From: Flavobacterium pectinovorum
GTDB taxonomy: Bacteria; Bacteroidota; Bacteroidia; Flavobacteriales; Flavobacteriaceae
Assembly: GCF_900142715.1 (NCBI RefSeq)
Contig: NZ_FRBX01000008.1
Coordinates: 1-64,000 of the forward strand
Direction: 5' to 3'
Length of the DNA: 64,000 bases
In this document: one piece after another, positions 1 to 9,729 of the stretch
Layout of the letters: every line of letters starts with the position of its first letter
Position numbering within the stretch: the first letter of the stretch is position 1
The notes under the pieces: model-generated
Database searches by the model: none
What the model saw: only the letters and a program-made list of their open reading frames with translations
Told to the model about the DNA's origin: nothing
Translations under genes and position numbers: made by a program

Positions 1-92
1 GGGGCTCACCTCTTCCCATCCCGAACAGAGTAGTTAAGCCCGCCTGCGCAGATGGTACTGCAGTTATGTGGGAGAGTATGTCGTCGCCTTTC
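1..92 (+). rRNA. rrf: 5S ribosomal RNA, 3' part
   Basis: The window opens inside a 5S rRNA gene. The conserved loop CCCATCCCGAACAGAG lies at about 16-31, followed by the typical distal arm and a GTGGGAGAGTATG segment. The 5' end is outside the window, so the gene is partial. The 3' end near base 92 is estimated from the start of the U-rich terminator region. It probably closes an rRNA operon lying to the left. Confidence 0.93.
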
Positions 93-97
93 TTTTG

Positions 98-129
98 AAA
101 AACCCTATCCAATACGGATAGGGTTTTTT
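98..129 (+). terminator. rRNA operon terminator
   Basis: AAAAACCCTATCC and GGATAGGGTTTTTT form a perfect stem with a 5-base loop and a T run, directly after the 5S gene. This is a classical intrinsic terminator closing the rRNA operon. Confidence 0.9.
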
Positions 130-267
130 GTTTTTAAAACATTTTGAAATATAAAATCTTCTTATTTTGGAGTTTGCTCTTCTACACTTTCTTATTATTC
201 ATCATGAATTATCTTTTAATATCTTTGTATTAGATAAGTCAGTTTCAGTTTAAGAAAAGTATCAATT

Positions 268-702
268 ATGAGAATATATTTTATTATAATTTTAATGTTT
301 GCGGGATTATCTTCAAATGCACAACAGCAGGATGTGCAGAAAGCCATTGAATCTTTTTTTGAAGCATTTCATCAAAAAGACACAATTAAATTGAAGTCAG
401 TTTGTTCTGATAAACTTATTTTGCAATCTATTAGTGAAAGTGTAACCAAAGGAAATAAGTTATCTGAAGAGAATATAAAGGAATTCTACAAGTCTATCGC
501 TTCAATACCTTCTAATTTAAAATTTGAGGAGAAAATCTTGAATTATAATATCCAAATAGATGGGAGTATGGCGCATGTTTGGACTCCTTATGAATTTTAT
601 TTAAATGATAAATTGAGCCATTCTGGAGTTAATGCTTTTACTTTATTCAAAGAAAAAGATTCATGGAAGATTATCTATTTAATTGATACCAGAAGGAAAT
701 AA
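268..702 (+). CDS. Secreted NTF2-like (SnoaL/DUF4440-type) protein
   Basis: This encodes 144 aa. An N-terminal signal peptide of about 18 residues ends at SSNAQ, and the rest fits a single small NTF2-like fold: an N-terminal helix (KAIESFFEAFHQKD), then strands with the pattern MAHVWTPYEFYLNDK and a C-terminal WKIIYLIDTR strand. Proteins of this type in Bacteroidota are often annotated as nuclear transport factor 2 family or SnoaL-like and are usually periplasmic with no known reaction. It stands alone, with an rRNA operon upstream and a convergent DNA repair gene 3 bases downstream. The function is unknown; the fold call rests on length and pattern only. Confidence 0.72.
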   Translation: MRIYFIIILMFAGLSSNAQQQDVQKAIESFFEAFHQKDTIKLKSVCSDKLILQSISESVTKGNKLSEENIKEFYKSIASIPSNLKFEEKILNYNIQIDGSMAHVWTPYEFYLNDKLSHSGVNAFTLFKEKDSWKIIYLIDTRRK

Positions 703-705
703 TAG

Positions 706-1350
706 TTATATTACTTCTGTTAGATAGTAATGACAAGAATCTGTGATTAGACATTCTTCGCACTTTGGTTTTGGTCTGCAGGTTTCCCGTCCTAAGAATG
801 AGAGAGCCATTCCTATCTCTGACCATATATTTTTTGGTAATGCCTGCATAAGATCTTTTTCAACCTTATTTCCATCTTTACGTTCTTTTATTATACCAAT
901 TCTTGGACTTACACGTATTACATGTAAATCTGCAATTATTCCTTCTGCTGGTTTGTGGCTTTCTCTTAGAATCACATTTGCAGATTTTCTACCAATACCT
1001 TTTAAAGCTGTTAATTCCTTCATATTTAAAGGTATGTCTTTATCATCTTTAATAAACTTAGCAATTTCCAGAAGCCATTGTGCTTTTGTTGGATAATTTC
1101 GAACCTTACTTATATAGGGAGTAAATGTCTCTAAATCAGTTTTAGACAGACTATTTAAAGTGGGATATTTTTTGAATAAGAGTGGAGCAATTTTATTAAT
1201 GTTTGCATCAGAATCTTGTGCTGATAGAACTACCATCACCAACAATTGATAGATGTTTTGATAATCTAAAGGGTGTTTTTTTCCTTTATATTTTTTCAAA
1301 AGAGGTTTTAGTTTACTTTCCCAATCAGATATTTCTCCAAATAAATCCAT
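706..1350 (-). CDS. Endonuclease III-type DNA glycosylase/AP lyase
   Basis: This is a 214 aa protein of the HhH-GPD superfamily that removes oxidised pyrimidines and cleaves AP sites. The helix-hairpin-helix LKGIGRKSANVIL holds the catalytic lysine (K122), and the catalytic aspartate is D141 in the IIADLHVIRV segment. Four cysteines near the C-terminus (C191, C197, C200, C206) match the 4Fe-4S loop, but the first spacing is C-x5-C rather than the C-x6-C of E. coli Nth. The usual DTH after the catalytic region reads DLH. These differences suggest a divergent Nth paralogue rather than the main Nth, so no symbol is given. It is convergent with the NTF2-like gene with only 3 bases between the stops. 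Confidence 0.88.
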   Translation of the reverse strand: MDLFGEISDWESKLKPLLKKYKGKKHPLDYQNIYQLLVMVVLSAQDSDANINKIAPLLFKKYPTLNSLSKTDLETFTPYISKVRNYPTKAQWLLEIAKFIKDDKDIPLNMKELTALKGIGRKSANVILRESHKPAEGIIADLHVIRVSPRIGIIKERKDGNKVEKDLMQALPKNIWSEIGMALSFLGRETCRPKPKCEECLITDSCHYYLTEVI

Positions 1351-1407
1351 TTTGTTTTTCTTTAGAATTATACAATTAAAAATGTAACTAACACAAATTT
1401 AAGCACT

Positions 1408-2265
1408 TTAAATAAATTCTAATATCTTTTTTATCACATTTTGATTTCCAAGTATTTTTCGGTGCCCGAGACCTTCAGTAATATATAAAATCCCGTTTTT
1501 AAGTTGTTCGTGAATATGAATTCCTGCTTTTACAGGAACTTCTGGATCATCTTTGTCGTGTATTACCAAAACTGGAATTTGTATTTTTTGTGCTGCTTTA
1601 TATGCTGAAAAATCATCCATTTTTACCTGATATTTCTCTTCAAACAAATTACGTAATCGCTCACTAATTTCTTGTTTTAAACGTAATTTAGCAGTAAAAT
1701 CATCTAAGATATCTTGAACTATATCTCCACTACCAATTATTACTGCTTTATTTACTTGTAAACCATCTTTAATTGCATTTAGTACCGACATTCCACCAAG
1801 GGAATGACCAATAGCAACCTCAAACGGTCCGTACTGTTTTTCAATTTCTAATATTGATGCGATAAAATCAGACATAATTGTGGTTTTTCCTTTAGATTTT
1901 CCATGTGCAGGTGCATCAAAGCTAATTGTAGAATAACCTAGTTTTAAAAGTTCATCAGCAATTTTAAATAGTTGTGTTCCTCTCCCTGACCATCCATGAA
2001 CCAATAAAATTTTGCGATCACTTTCCCCATATTTATAAGTTACTACACTTTTGTCAATTTTAGGAATATAGATTTTATTTTGAATGCTTTTTATATCCAT
2101 TTCAAGCTCCCGTTTTGGAACTTTATGTTTTATCGGAGTTGTGAATAGCTTAGCAGCATATGACGTAACTAATTTTGTTGAGATAAAAGCACAAATTTTA
2201 CAGGATATAATTATAAACTGCGGAATTTTTAATGATTTAGTAGGATTAGTTATATTTTTTGTCAT
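1408..2265 (-). CDS. Alpha/beta hydrolase
   Basis: This is a 285 aa serine hydrolase of the alpha/beta fold. The oxyanion segment LLVHGWSGRG lies at about 87-96, the nucleophile elbow GHSLGG places Ser155, the acid is in HDKDDPEVP (about 236-244), and the catalytic histidine is H268 in EGLGHRKIL. The first 40 residues (FIIISCKICAFISTKLV) are hydrophobic and could be a membrane anchor, though this is weaker than a normal signal peptide. The layout resembles carboxylesterases and lysophospholipases, but the substrate cannot be inferred. It is transcribed away from glgA, separated by an AT-rich spacer of about 140 bases. Confidence 0.85.
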   Translation of the reverse strand: MTKNITNPTKSLKIPQFIIISCKICAFISTKLVTSYAAKLFTTPIKHKVPKRELEMDIKSIQNKIYIPKIDKSVVTYKYGESDRKILLVHGWSGRGTQLFKIADELLKLGYSTISFDAPAHGKSKGKTTIMSDFIASILEIEKQYGPFEVAIGHSLGGMSVLNAIKDGLQVNKAVIIGSGDIVQDILDDFTAKLRLKQEISERLRNLFEEKYQVKMDDFSAYKAAQKIQIPVLVIHDKDDPEVPVKAGIHIHEQLKNGILYITEGLGHRKILGNQNVIKKILEFI

Positions 2266-2404
2266 ATCAATAAATATTTTTTTGAGGCTTAATTTTGTTT
2301 ATTTTTTCCTAAATTTAAAAAACATAAAAGTAACATATTAATAATTGCTTATTTAAAAAATAATTTGAGAATTAATTTTACTATTAAACCTATAAATTTC
2401 TAAC

Positions 2405-3832
2405 ATGGAAATATTTCATATCAGTGCAGAATGTTATCCAATGGTAAAGGTTGGTGGTTTGGCCGATGTTGTTGGTGCATTACCTAAATATCAAGCTGCT
2501 GCGGGTAATCTTGTTAGAGTTGTGGTTCCTTGTTATGATACAAAATTTAAAAAAGAAAATAACTTTGAATGTGTTCATTGGGGAAATGTTAAATTGGGAA
2601 ATTTTGATTTTCCTTTTAGTGTTTTAAAAGAAACTTCAAATAAACTGGGTTATGAATTATATCTGATAGAAATTAAGGAACTATTTGACAGACCAAATGT
2701 TTATGGATATGAAGATGATATTGAGCGTTTTTTTTCTTTTCAAATTGCAACCTTAGATTGGCTTTTAGCCAGAAAAACAATTCCTGATGTAATAAATTGT
2801 CATGATCATCATACTGGATTAGTTCCATTTTTGCTAAAATATGCTTATAAATATGAAAGTTTAAAAAGTGTAAGAACGGTAATTACAATTCATAACGGTT
2901 TATATCAAGGTTGGTTTGGTTTTGATAAACTACATTATTTACCTGAGTTCGATTTAATTCATGTTGGCTTTCTGGAATGGGGAAGTTCTTTGAATTCATT
3001 GGCTGTTGGAGTTAAATGCGCACATGCTGTTACGACGGTGTCTCCGAGTTATTTAAACGAAATAAACTATTCAGCAAATGGCTTAGAGTCTTTATTTAAT
3101 TCGGTTCAAAGTAAATCAAAAGGTATTTTAAACGGAATTGACATCGAAGTTTGGGATCCTTCTAAAGACAAAATGATTGTACAAAATTATTCGATTGATA
3201 GTTTTGAAGTTGGAAAACAAATGAACAAGGAAAACTTGTGTGAGCAATTTGAATTAGATCCCGGAAAACCTCTTTTTAGTTTTATTGGGCGTTTATTTGA
3301 GGAAAAAGGAGGAGATTTATTGCCTCAGGCTTCGGCATTGGCCTTGTCGGAAAATTTTGAAAATATCAATATTTTGATTTTGGGTTCTGGAAATTCCCTA
3401 ATTGAAGAACAATTAATGCAGCTACGGAATGATTATAAGGGAAATTACAATGTTTTCATTGGTTATAATGAAGAATTAGCACATCTGATTTATGCAGGTT
3501 CAGATTATATTTTAATGCCTTCAAGAGTTGAGCCATGTGGTTTAAATCAAATGTATGCGTTGCGTTATGGAACAATTCCGATTGTCAGGAGGACAGGAGG
3601 TCTGCGTGATACTGTAGTTGATTTTGGCGATAATGGTAATGGGATTTGTCATGATCAGGCCTCGGTTGGTGATATTTGTTATTCTATAAATCGCGCTGTA
3701 AAATTATACGATGATAAAATAAATTTAAATAAAGTTATAAAAACAGGAATGAGCATTGATCATTCCTGGGAAAGAGTTTGCCAAGAATATATCGAGATAT
3801 ACAACCTAATAATTGAGAAAAATGAAGTTTAA
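2405..3832 (+). CDS. glgA: Glycogen synthase (ADP-glucose type, GT5)
   Basis: This 475 aa enzyme transfers glucose from ADP-glucose to the non-reducing ends of alpha-1,4-glucan. The N-terminal KVGGLADV (K15-V22) is the ADP-glucose-binding KxGGL motif of GT5. The GT-B C-terminal half carries FSFIGRLFEEKGGD and the conserved block SRVEPCGLNQMYALRYGTIP followed by RRTGGLRDTV. The length fits bacterial GlgA. It is the first gene of a glgA-glgC-glgB run, and its last 11 bases overlap the start of glgC. It has its own upstream spacer of about 140 bases, shared with the divergent hydrolase gene. Confidence 0.95.
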   Translation: MEIFHISAECYPMVKVGGLADVVGALPKYQAAAGNLVRVVVPCYDTKFKKENNFECVHWGNVKLGNFDFPFSVLKETSNKLGYELYLIEIKELFDRPNVYGYEDDIERFFSFQIATLDWLLARKTIPDVINCHDHHTGLVPFLLKYAYKYESLKSVRTVITIHNGLYQGWFGFDKLHYLPEFDLIHVGFLEWGSSLNSLAVGVKCAHAVTTVSPSYLNEINYSANGLESLFNSVQSKSKGILNGIDIEVWDPSKDKMIVQNYSIDSFEVGKQMNKENLCEQFELDPGKPLFSFIGRLFEEKGGDLLPQASALALSENFENINILILGSGNSLIEEQLMQLRNDYKGNYNVFIGYNEELAHLIYAGSDYILMPSRVEPCGLNQMYALRYGTIPIVRRTGGLRDTVVDFGDNGNGICHDQASVGDICYSINRAVKLYDDKINLNKVIKTGMSIDHSWERVCQEYIEIYNLIIEKNEV

Positions 3833-5102
3833 AAAGAAAAATGTCGTTGCCATTATTTTAGGAGGAGGACAAGGTTCCCGCTTGTTTCCATTAACAGAAA
3901 CGAGATCAAAACCTGCAGTACCAATTGGAGGAAAATATAGACTGGTAGATATTCCAATTTCAAATTGTATCAATTCAGATATTTTCAAAATATTTGTCCT
4001 AACACAGTTCAACTCTGCTTCTTTAAATGCTCATATCAAAAACACTTTCAATTTCAGTATTTTCAGTCAATCATTTGTTGATATTTTGGCAGCAGAACAA
4101 ACACCTGATAATCCAACATGGTTTCAGGGAACTGCAGATGCAGTTCGACAATGTATGTCGCATTTTCAAAAGCATGAATTTGATCATGCTTTAATCCTAT
4201 CCGGAGATCAATTATATCAAATGGATTTTAACGAAATGTTAGAAGCCCATATTGCTGCAGATGCTGCGATATCTATTGCGACTTTACCTGTAAATGCCAA
4301 AGATGCTCCTGAATTTGGTATTCTTAAAACCAATCACGAGAATTGTGTTGAAGCTTTTATAGAAAAACCAGATGCATCTTTATTGCCTGAATGGGAATCT
4401 GAGGTAAGTGAACAAATGCAGGAAAAAGGTAAAAAGTATTTAGCATCAATGGGGATTTACATTTTCAATAAACAATTGCTGGAAGATTTAATGTCTGATA
4501 CTGAAACGAAAGATTTTGGAAAAGAAATTATACCACAGGCCGTTGGAAAACATAAAATTCTAAGTTATCAATATGAAGGATATTGGACGGATATAGGAAA
4601 TATTGAATCATTTTTTGAAGCTAATATTGGTCTAACTGCTGATATTCCGGAATTCAATTTGTTTGATAATGAGAATAAAATCTTCACAAGACCAAGATTA
4701 TTACCGCCATCAAAATTTAGAAATTCAATTATAAATCAATCATTGATTTCTGAGGGTTGTATTATTAATGCCAAAGAAATAATAAGTTCTGTAATTGGTA
4801 TCCGTTCCAGAATTGGTACAGGAACTGTGTTGCAAAACTGTTATGTGATGGGAAATGATTTTTACCAGGATCTTGATGAAATGAACCATGAAAGTACTAT
4901 TAATAAAATCCATATTGGAATTGGAGATAATTGTTTTATAAGCAATGCTTTAATAGATAAAAATGTCCGCATAGGAAATAATGTTCACATAAGCGGAGGA
5001 AAACATTTAGATAATTTTACCAACGAATTATACAGCATAAAAGATGGAATTGTAGTTATTAAAAAAGGCGCAATTCTCTCAGATAATTTCAGAATTGAAT
5101 AA
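3822..5102 (+). CDS. glgC: Glucose-1-phosphate adenylyltransferase
   Basis: This 426 aa enzyme makes ADP-glucose from glucose-1-phosphate and ATP, the regulated first step of bacterial glycogen synthesis. The nucleotidyltransferase signature IILGGGQGSRLFPLT and the RSKPAVPIGGKYRLVDIPIS block are at the N-terminus. Further in are FQGTADAVRQ, the IEKPD glucose-1-P region and a C-terminal left-handed beta-helix (SVIGIRSRIG, IGIGDNCFISNALIDKNVRIG). I chose the ATG at 3822, which overlaps glgA by 11 bases. A TTG at 3813 would add three residues. The overlap implies translational coupling with glgA. Confidence 0.95.
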   Translation: MKFKKKNVVAIILGGGQGSRLFPLTETRSKPAVPIGGKYRLVDIPISNCINSDIFKIFVLTQFNSASLNAHIKNTFNFSIFSQSFVDILAAEQTPDNPTWFQGTADAVRQCMSHFQKHEFDHALILSGDQLYQMDFNEMLEAHIAADAAISIATLPVNAKDAPEFGILKTNHENCVEAFIEKPDASLLPEWESEVSEQMQEKGKKYLASMGIYIFNKQLLEDLMSDTETKDFGKEIIPQAVGKHKILSYQYEGYWTDIGNIESFFEANIGLTADIPEFNLFDNENKIFTRPRLLPPSKFRNSIINQSLISEGCIINAKEIISSVIGIRSRIGTGTVLQNCYVMGNDFYQDLDEMNHESTINKIHIGIGDNCFISNALIDKNVRIGNNVHISGGKHLDNFTNELYSIKDGIVVIKKGAILSDNFRIE

Positions 5103-5137
5103 AATTTCAAAATTAATTATTGCCTTAAAAACCAAAT

Positions 5138-7042
5138 ATGTCTAAAGTAATCACGCATTCTTTATTTACTGATTTCGATATTGATTTATTCAAAGCAGGA
5201 AAGCACTTCCAATTATATGAAAAATTAGGAGCACATTTAATTGAAGTCAATGGAGAAAAAGGTGTTTATTTTGCCGTTTGGGCTCCAACTGCGCAATCAG
5301 TTTCTGTTGTTGGAGATTTTAATTATTGGACACAAGGAGAACATTTATTGCAAGTTCGATGGGATTCGTCCGGAATTTGGGAAGGATTTATTCCACATAT
5401 AGAAAAAGGAGCACTTTATAAATATAAAATTCAATCTAATATTGATGGCGTTGTAACCGAAAAAGCAGATCCTTTTGCTTTATATTGTGAAAAACCACCT
5501 CACACGGCTTCGGTTGTCTGGGATTTGGATTATAACTGGAAAGACGAAAACTGGATGAAATCACGTCAGGAAAGTAATAAGCTGGATAAACCTTATTCTG
5601 TATATGAGGTTCATTTAGGATCTTGGAAAAGAGGTGATCAAAATCGGTTTTTAACCTATTTAGAGCTTGCGGATGATTTGGTTAATTATGTAAAAGAAAC
5701 CGGATTTACACATGTTGAATTTATGCCAATTATGGAATATCCTTACGATCCGTCATGGGGATATCAATTAACTGGATATTTTGCGCCAACTTCCCGTTTT
5801 GGAAAACCTCAGGATTTTATGGTTTTGGTTGATAAGCTGCATCAGGCTGGAATTGGCGTTATTTTAGACTGGGTTCCATCACATTTTCCGGATGATGCAC
5901 ACGGTTTAGGCTTTTTTGACGGATCACATTTATACGAACATCCGGATCGTAGAAAAGGTTATCATCCTGATTGGAAAAGTTTGGTTTTTAATTATGGTAG
6001 AAATGAAGTTCGTGCTTTTTTAATAAGTAATGCTGTTTTCTGGCTGCAAAATTATCATGCAGATGGTCTAAGAGTTGATGCCGTAGCTTCGATGTTATAT
6101 CTTGATTATTCGCGAAATGAAGGCGAATGGGAACCCAATATTTATGGAGGAAGAGAAAATCTTGATACTATAAGTTTTCTTAAAGAATTTAATGAAGTTA
6201 TCTATGCTAATTTTGACGGAGTTCAGACAATTGCAGAAGAAAGTACTTCTTTTCCAATGGTATCGAGACCAACTTTTACCGGAGGTTTAGGTTTTGGAAT
6301 GAAATGGATGATGGGCTGGATGCACGATACATTAAAATATTTTCAGAAAGAAACCGTCTATCGCAAATACCACCAAAATGATTTGACATTTTCGATGACA
6401 TATGCCTTTACCGAAAATTTTATGTTGCCATTTTCACATGATGAAGTGGTTTATGGGAAAAAATCTATTGCCAATAAAATGCCTGGCGACGAGTGGCAAA
6501 AATTTGCTAACCTGCGTTTGTTATACGGTTATATGTTTACACATCCCGGAACTAAACTATTGTTTATGGGGTCAGAATTTGGACAAAGTGATGAATGGAA
6601 TTTCGAGAAAAGTTTAGATTGGCATTTACTTCAATATGATTATCATTTGGGCATAAAAAAGATAATCACAGATTTGAATCATTTATATAAAACTCATCCT
6701 GCATTATATGAAAAACAGTTTACTGGCGAAGGTTTTGAATGGATAAATTATTCAGATCATCAAAATGCAGTTTTGTCTTATATCAGAAAAGGAAATATCG
6801 AGAAAGAAAATGTAATTGTTGTTTGTAATTTCACACAAGTGATAAGGGAAAATTATAGAATCGGAATTCCGCAAAAAGGAAAATTGAAAGAGATTTTTAA
6901 TAGCGATTCAATTATATATGGCGGAAGTGGAGTAGGGAATTCAGAAACATTAAAAGTTCAAACTGTTTCCTATGATGGAAGAGATTATTCTGTAGAATTA
7001 ACTTTACCTCCCTTAAGCGTAACAGTTTATTCCTTTCAATAA
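5138..7042 (+). CDS. glgB: 1,4-alpha-glucan branching enzyme (GH13)
   Basis: This is a 634 aa branching enzyme that cuts alpha-1,4 chains and rejoins them as alpha-1,6 branches. An N-terminal CBM48-like domain (YFAVWAPTAQSVSVVGDFN, about 44-62) precedes a GH13 barrel with its four conserved regions: DWVPSHFPDDAHGL, GLRVDAVASML (nucleophile D314), QTIAEEST (acid E367/E368) and LPFSHDEVVYGK. It lacks the extra N-terminal module of long E. coli-type GlgB, so it is a short-form enzyme. It starts 35 bases after glgC and completes a compact glgACB set. Confidence 0.95.
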   Translation: MSKVITHSLFTDFDIDLFKAGKHFQLYEKLGAHLIEVNGEKGVYFAVWAPTAQSVSVVGDFNYWTQGEHLLQVRWDSSGIWEGFIPHIEKGALYKYKIQSNIDGVVTEKADPFALYCEKPPHTASVVWDLDYNWKDENWMKSRQESNKLDKPYSVYEVHLGSWKRGDQNRFLTYLELADDLVNYVKETGFTHVEFMPIMEYPYDPSWGYQLTGYFAPTSRFGKPQDFMVLVDKLHQAGIGVILDWVPSHFPDDAHGLGFFDGSHLYEHPDRRKGYHPDWKSLVFNYGRNEVRAFLISNAVFWLQNYHADGLRVDAVASMLYLDYSRNEGEWEPNIYGGRENLDTISFLKEFNEVIYANFDGVQTIAEESTSFPMVSRPTFTGGLGFGMKWMMGWMHDTLKYFQKETVYRKYHQNDLTFSMTYAFTENFMLPFSHDEVVYGKKSIANKMPGDEWQKFANLRLLYGYMFTHPGTKLLFMGSEFGQSDEWNFEKSLDWHLLQYDYHLGIKKIITDLNHLYKTHPALYEKQFTGEGFEWINYSDHQNAVLSYIRKGNIEKENVIVVCNFTQVIRENYRIGIPQKGKLKEIFNSDSIIYGGSGVGNSETLKVQTVSYDGRDYSVELTLPPLSVTVYSFQ

Positions 7043-7242
7043 AAATTTAATCTTTATTTCGTAATGCAATTTTATCAGTTTTGCATTCTTAAATTATCGA
7101 TTTCCTGATTTTTTGAGATGTAATTTAATAGTCATTCAGAAAAATCGTTTTCGTGAATAATCCTTTTATTCAGAGAGGCTTATTAAGTTTTTTTGTATGT
7201 TTGAGATAAAGATTGGAGTTCTATAATTAATTCATTTAGCGT

Positions 7243-9642
7243 ATGATTACAAATACAGCACTAGAGTATAAAGGCGATTTATATCCATCAAAAATTGTTT
7301 CGCACGAACATGAAGGAGATACCATCTTTTTTCATACAGACAACAAAGTAATCTTAAAAGTCACTATTCTTCGAGACAGTTTAATTCGGTTTCGATTTAC
7401 TACAAAAGGTTATTTCAGCAATGATTTTTCATACGCAATAGATAAAACACAATTGCACGGCTATAATTTTTTAGAATTAACCGAAGAGGAAACTTATTTT
7501 CAAATAAGAACCAGTAAAGTAAAGTGTAAAATTCAAAAACAGGATCTTCGTTTGTCTATTTATGACCTCAATGATTTTCTAATTCTTGAAGATGAGCTTG
7601 GCTTTCATTGGGAAGAAAGTTATGAATATGGCGGAAATATTGTAAAAATGAGTAAATCATCCAAAGATGGAGAATGTTTTTACGGTCTAGGCGACAAAGC
7701 CACGCAAATGAATTTAAAAGGCAAAAGATTAGAAAATTTTGCGACAGATCAGTACGCTTTTCAAAAAGAACAAGATCCATTGTATAAAGTTGTTCCTTTT
7801 TACATTGGTTTACACAACAAACAATCATACGGGATATTCTTTGATAATACTTTCCGAACTTTCTTTGATTTTTGTCAGGAAAGAAGAAATGTTGCCAGTT
7901 TTTGGGCCGAAGGTGGTGAAATGAACTATTATTTTATTTACGGTCCTCAAATGCAGGATGTTGTTACAACTTATACTGATTTAACAGGTAAACCAGAATT
8001 ACCGCCACTTTGGGTTTTGGGCTATCACCAATGTAAATGGAGTTATTATCCGGAAAGCAAAGTAAAAGAAATCACTTCAAAATTTAGAGAATTAAAAATC
8101 CCCTGTGATGCTATCTATCTGGATATCGATTATATGGAAGGTTTTCGATGTTTTACCTGGAGTAGTGAATATTTTCCAGACCCAAAACGAATGATTGCAG
8201 AATTAGCCGAAGATGGTTTTAAAACAATTGTAATCATCGATCCGGGAATTAAAATTGATAAGAATTATTGGGTTTACCAGGAAGCTCTTGAAAAAGATTA
8301 TTTCTGTAAAAGAGCAGATGGACCTTACATGAAAGGAAAAGTCTGGCCGGGAGAATGTAATTTTCCGGATTATACAAATCCGGTAGTGAGAGAATGGTGG
8401 GCGGGCTTATTTAAAGAATTAATTTCGGACTTTGGTGTAAAAGGGGTTTGGAATGATATGAACGAACCTGCTGTTATGGAAGTTCCGAATAAAACGTTTC
8501 CAATGGATGTACGTCATATGTATGATGGAAATCCTTGTAGCCATAGAAAAGCACACAACATTTATGGTACACAAATGGCTCGTGCCACTTATCATGGAGT
8601 AAAGCGTTTTGCATATCCTAAACGTCCATTTGTAATTACAAGATCGGCATATTCAGGTGCACAGCGTTATACATCATCATGGACAGGTGATAACGTAGCA
8701 ACTTGGGAACATTTATGGATTGCCAATATTCAGGTACAAAGAATGTGTATTTCAGGAATGGGCTTTACGGGTTCTGATATTGGTGGATTTGCAGAACAGC
8801 CAACTGGAGAATTATATGCACGCTGGATTCAGTTGGGTGTTTTTCATCCTTTCTGCAGAACGCATTCTTCTGGAGATCACGGCAATCAGGAACCATGGGC
8901 TTTTGATGAAGAAGTGATCAATATTACCCGAAAATTTGTGAGCTTACGTTATCAGCTATTGCCTTATTTGTATACCATGTTTTGGCAATATATAGAAGAA
9001 GGTATCCCAATGCTGAAACCATTGGTTTACTACGATCAGGATGATACCCAAACACATTATCGTAACGATGAATTTATCTTCGGAAATCAAATATTAGTCT
9101 GTCCAATTCTTGAGCCTAATTCTTTAGGAAGACGTATGTATATTCCAAGAGGAGAATGGTACAATTACTGGACAAATGAGTTTACAACAGGTGGAAGAGA
9201 AGTTTGGATCGATACCAAATTTGATGAAATTCCGGTTTTTGTAAAAGCTGGAGCAATTATCCCGAAATATCCTGTTCAGCAATATGTAGGTGAACTTGAA
9301 TTTGATGAATTAACGCTGGATTTATATTATAAAAATGGTAAGGAAAAATCAGTAGTTTACGAAGATGCACAAGATGGTTACGATTATAAAAAAGGACGTT
9401 ACAGCTTTTTATCTTTTAGAACCATCGGAAAAGAAAAAGAACTTATTATTCAATTGCATAAAGAAGGAAAATACGATACGCCTTATAGTAGATATAAAAT
9501 TAATTTAATTGGATTGCCATTCAAAGTAACTGAAATAGAGATTGATAACGAAAAAGTGGAATTTGATAGTGAAAGATTTGAAGAAAATTATTTCCTGATT
9601 ATTGATAAAGAATTTACCGAATTACATATTATTGGACAATAA
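7243..9642 (+). CDS. GH31 alpha-glucosidase
   Basis: This is a 799 aa family GH31 retaining glycosidase with no signal peptide, so probably cytoplasmic. The nucleophile is D405 in GVWNDMNEP and the acid/base is D483 in SWTGDNVATW. Other GH31 landmarks are PPLWVLGYHQCKWSYYPES, DAIYLDIDYMEGFRCFTW and GSDIGGFAEQPTGELYARWIQ. The N-terminal galactose-mutarotase-like and C-terminal beta domains are present at normal length. Its place after glgACB suggests a role in recycling glycogen or maltodextrin. The spacer of about 200 bases and a TATGTTTG element at 7196-7203 suggest a separate promoter. Alpha-xylosidase activity cannot be excluded from sequence. Confidence 0.93.
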   Translation: MITNTALEYKGDLYPSKIVSHEHEGDTIFFHTDNKVILKVTILRDSLIRFRFTTKGYFSNDFSYAIDKTQLHGYNFLELTEEETYFQIRTSKVKCKIQKQDLRLSIYDLNDFLILEDELGFHWEESYEYGGNIVKMSKSSKDGECFYGLGDKATQMNLKGKRLENFATDQYAFQKEQDPLYKVVPFYIGLHNKQSYGIFFDNTFRTFFDFCQERRNVASFWAEGGEMNYYFIYGPQMQDVVTTYTDLTGKPELPPLWVLGYHQCKWSYYPESKVKEITSKFRELKIPCDAIYLDIDYMEGFRCFTWSSEYFPDPKRMIAELAEDGFKTIVIIDPGIKIDKNYWVYQEALEKDYFCKRADGPYMKGKVWPGECNFPDYTNPVVREWWAGLFKELISDFGVKGVWNDMNEPAVMEVPNKTFPMDVRHMYDGNPCSHRKAHNIYGTQMARATYHGVKRFAYPKRPFVITRSAYSGAQRYTSSWTGDNVATWEHLWIANIQVQRMCISGMGFTGSDIGGFAEQPTGELYARWIQLGVFHPFCRTHSSGDHGNQEPWAFDEEVINITRKFVSLRYQLLPYLYTMFWQYIEEGIPMLKPLVYYDQDDTQTHYRNDEFIFGNQILVCPILEPNSLGRRMYIPRGEWYNYWTNEFTTGGREVWIDTKFDEIPVFVKAGAIIPKYPVQQYVGELEFDELTLDLYYKNGKEKSVVYEDAQDGYDYKKGRYSFLSFRTIGKEKELIIQLHKEGKYDTPYSRYKINLIGLPFKVTEIEIDNEKVEFDSERFEENYFLIIDKEFTELHIIGQ

Positions 9643-9729
9643 TAATAATTATGATACGTTTCGTTTTAATTATATAAAAATACCTATTAAAAATAATCGT
9701 ATTTTTATTTTATATTAAAATCTATCACC

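Noticed and set aside
130..267. tRNA gene after the 5S rRNA
   Set aside because: No cloverleaf or conserved T-loop sequence is present in this AT-rich stretch.
743..1096. Plus-strand ORF of 117 aa
   Set aside because: It lies antisense inside the endonuclease III-type gene, which has full catalytic motifs. No family pattern is seen.
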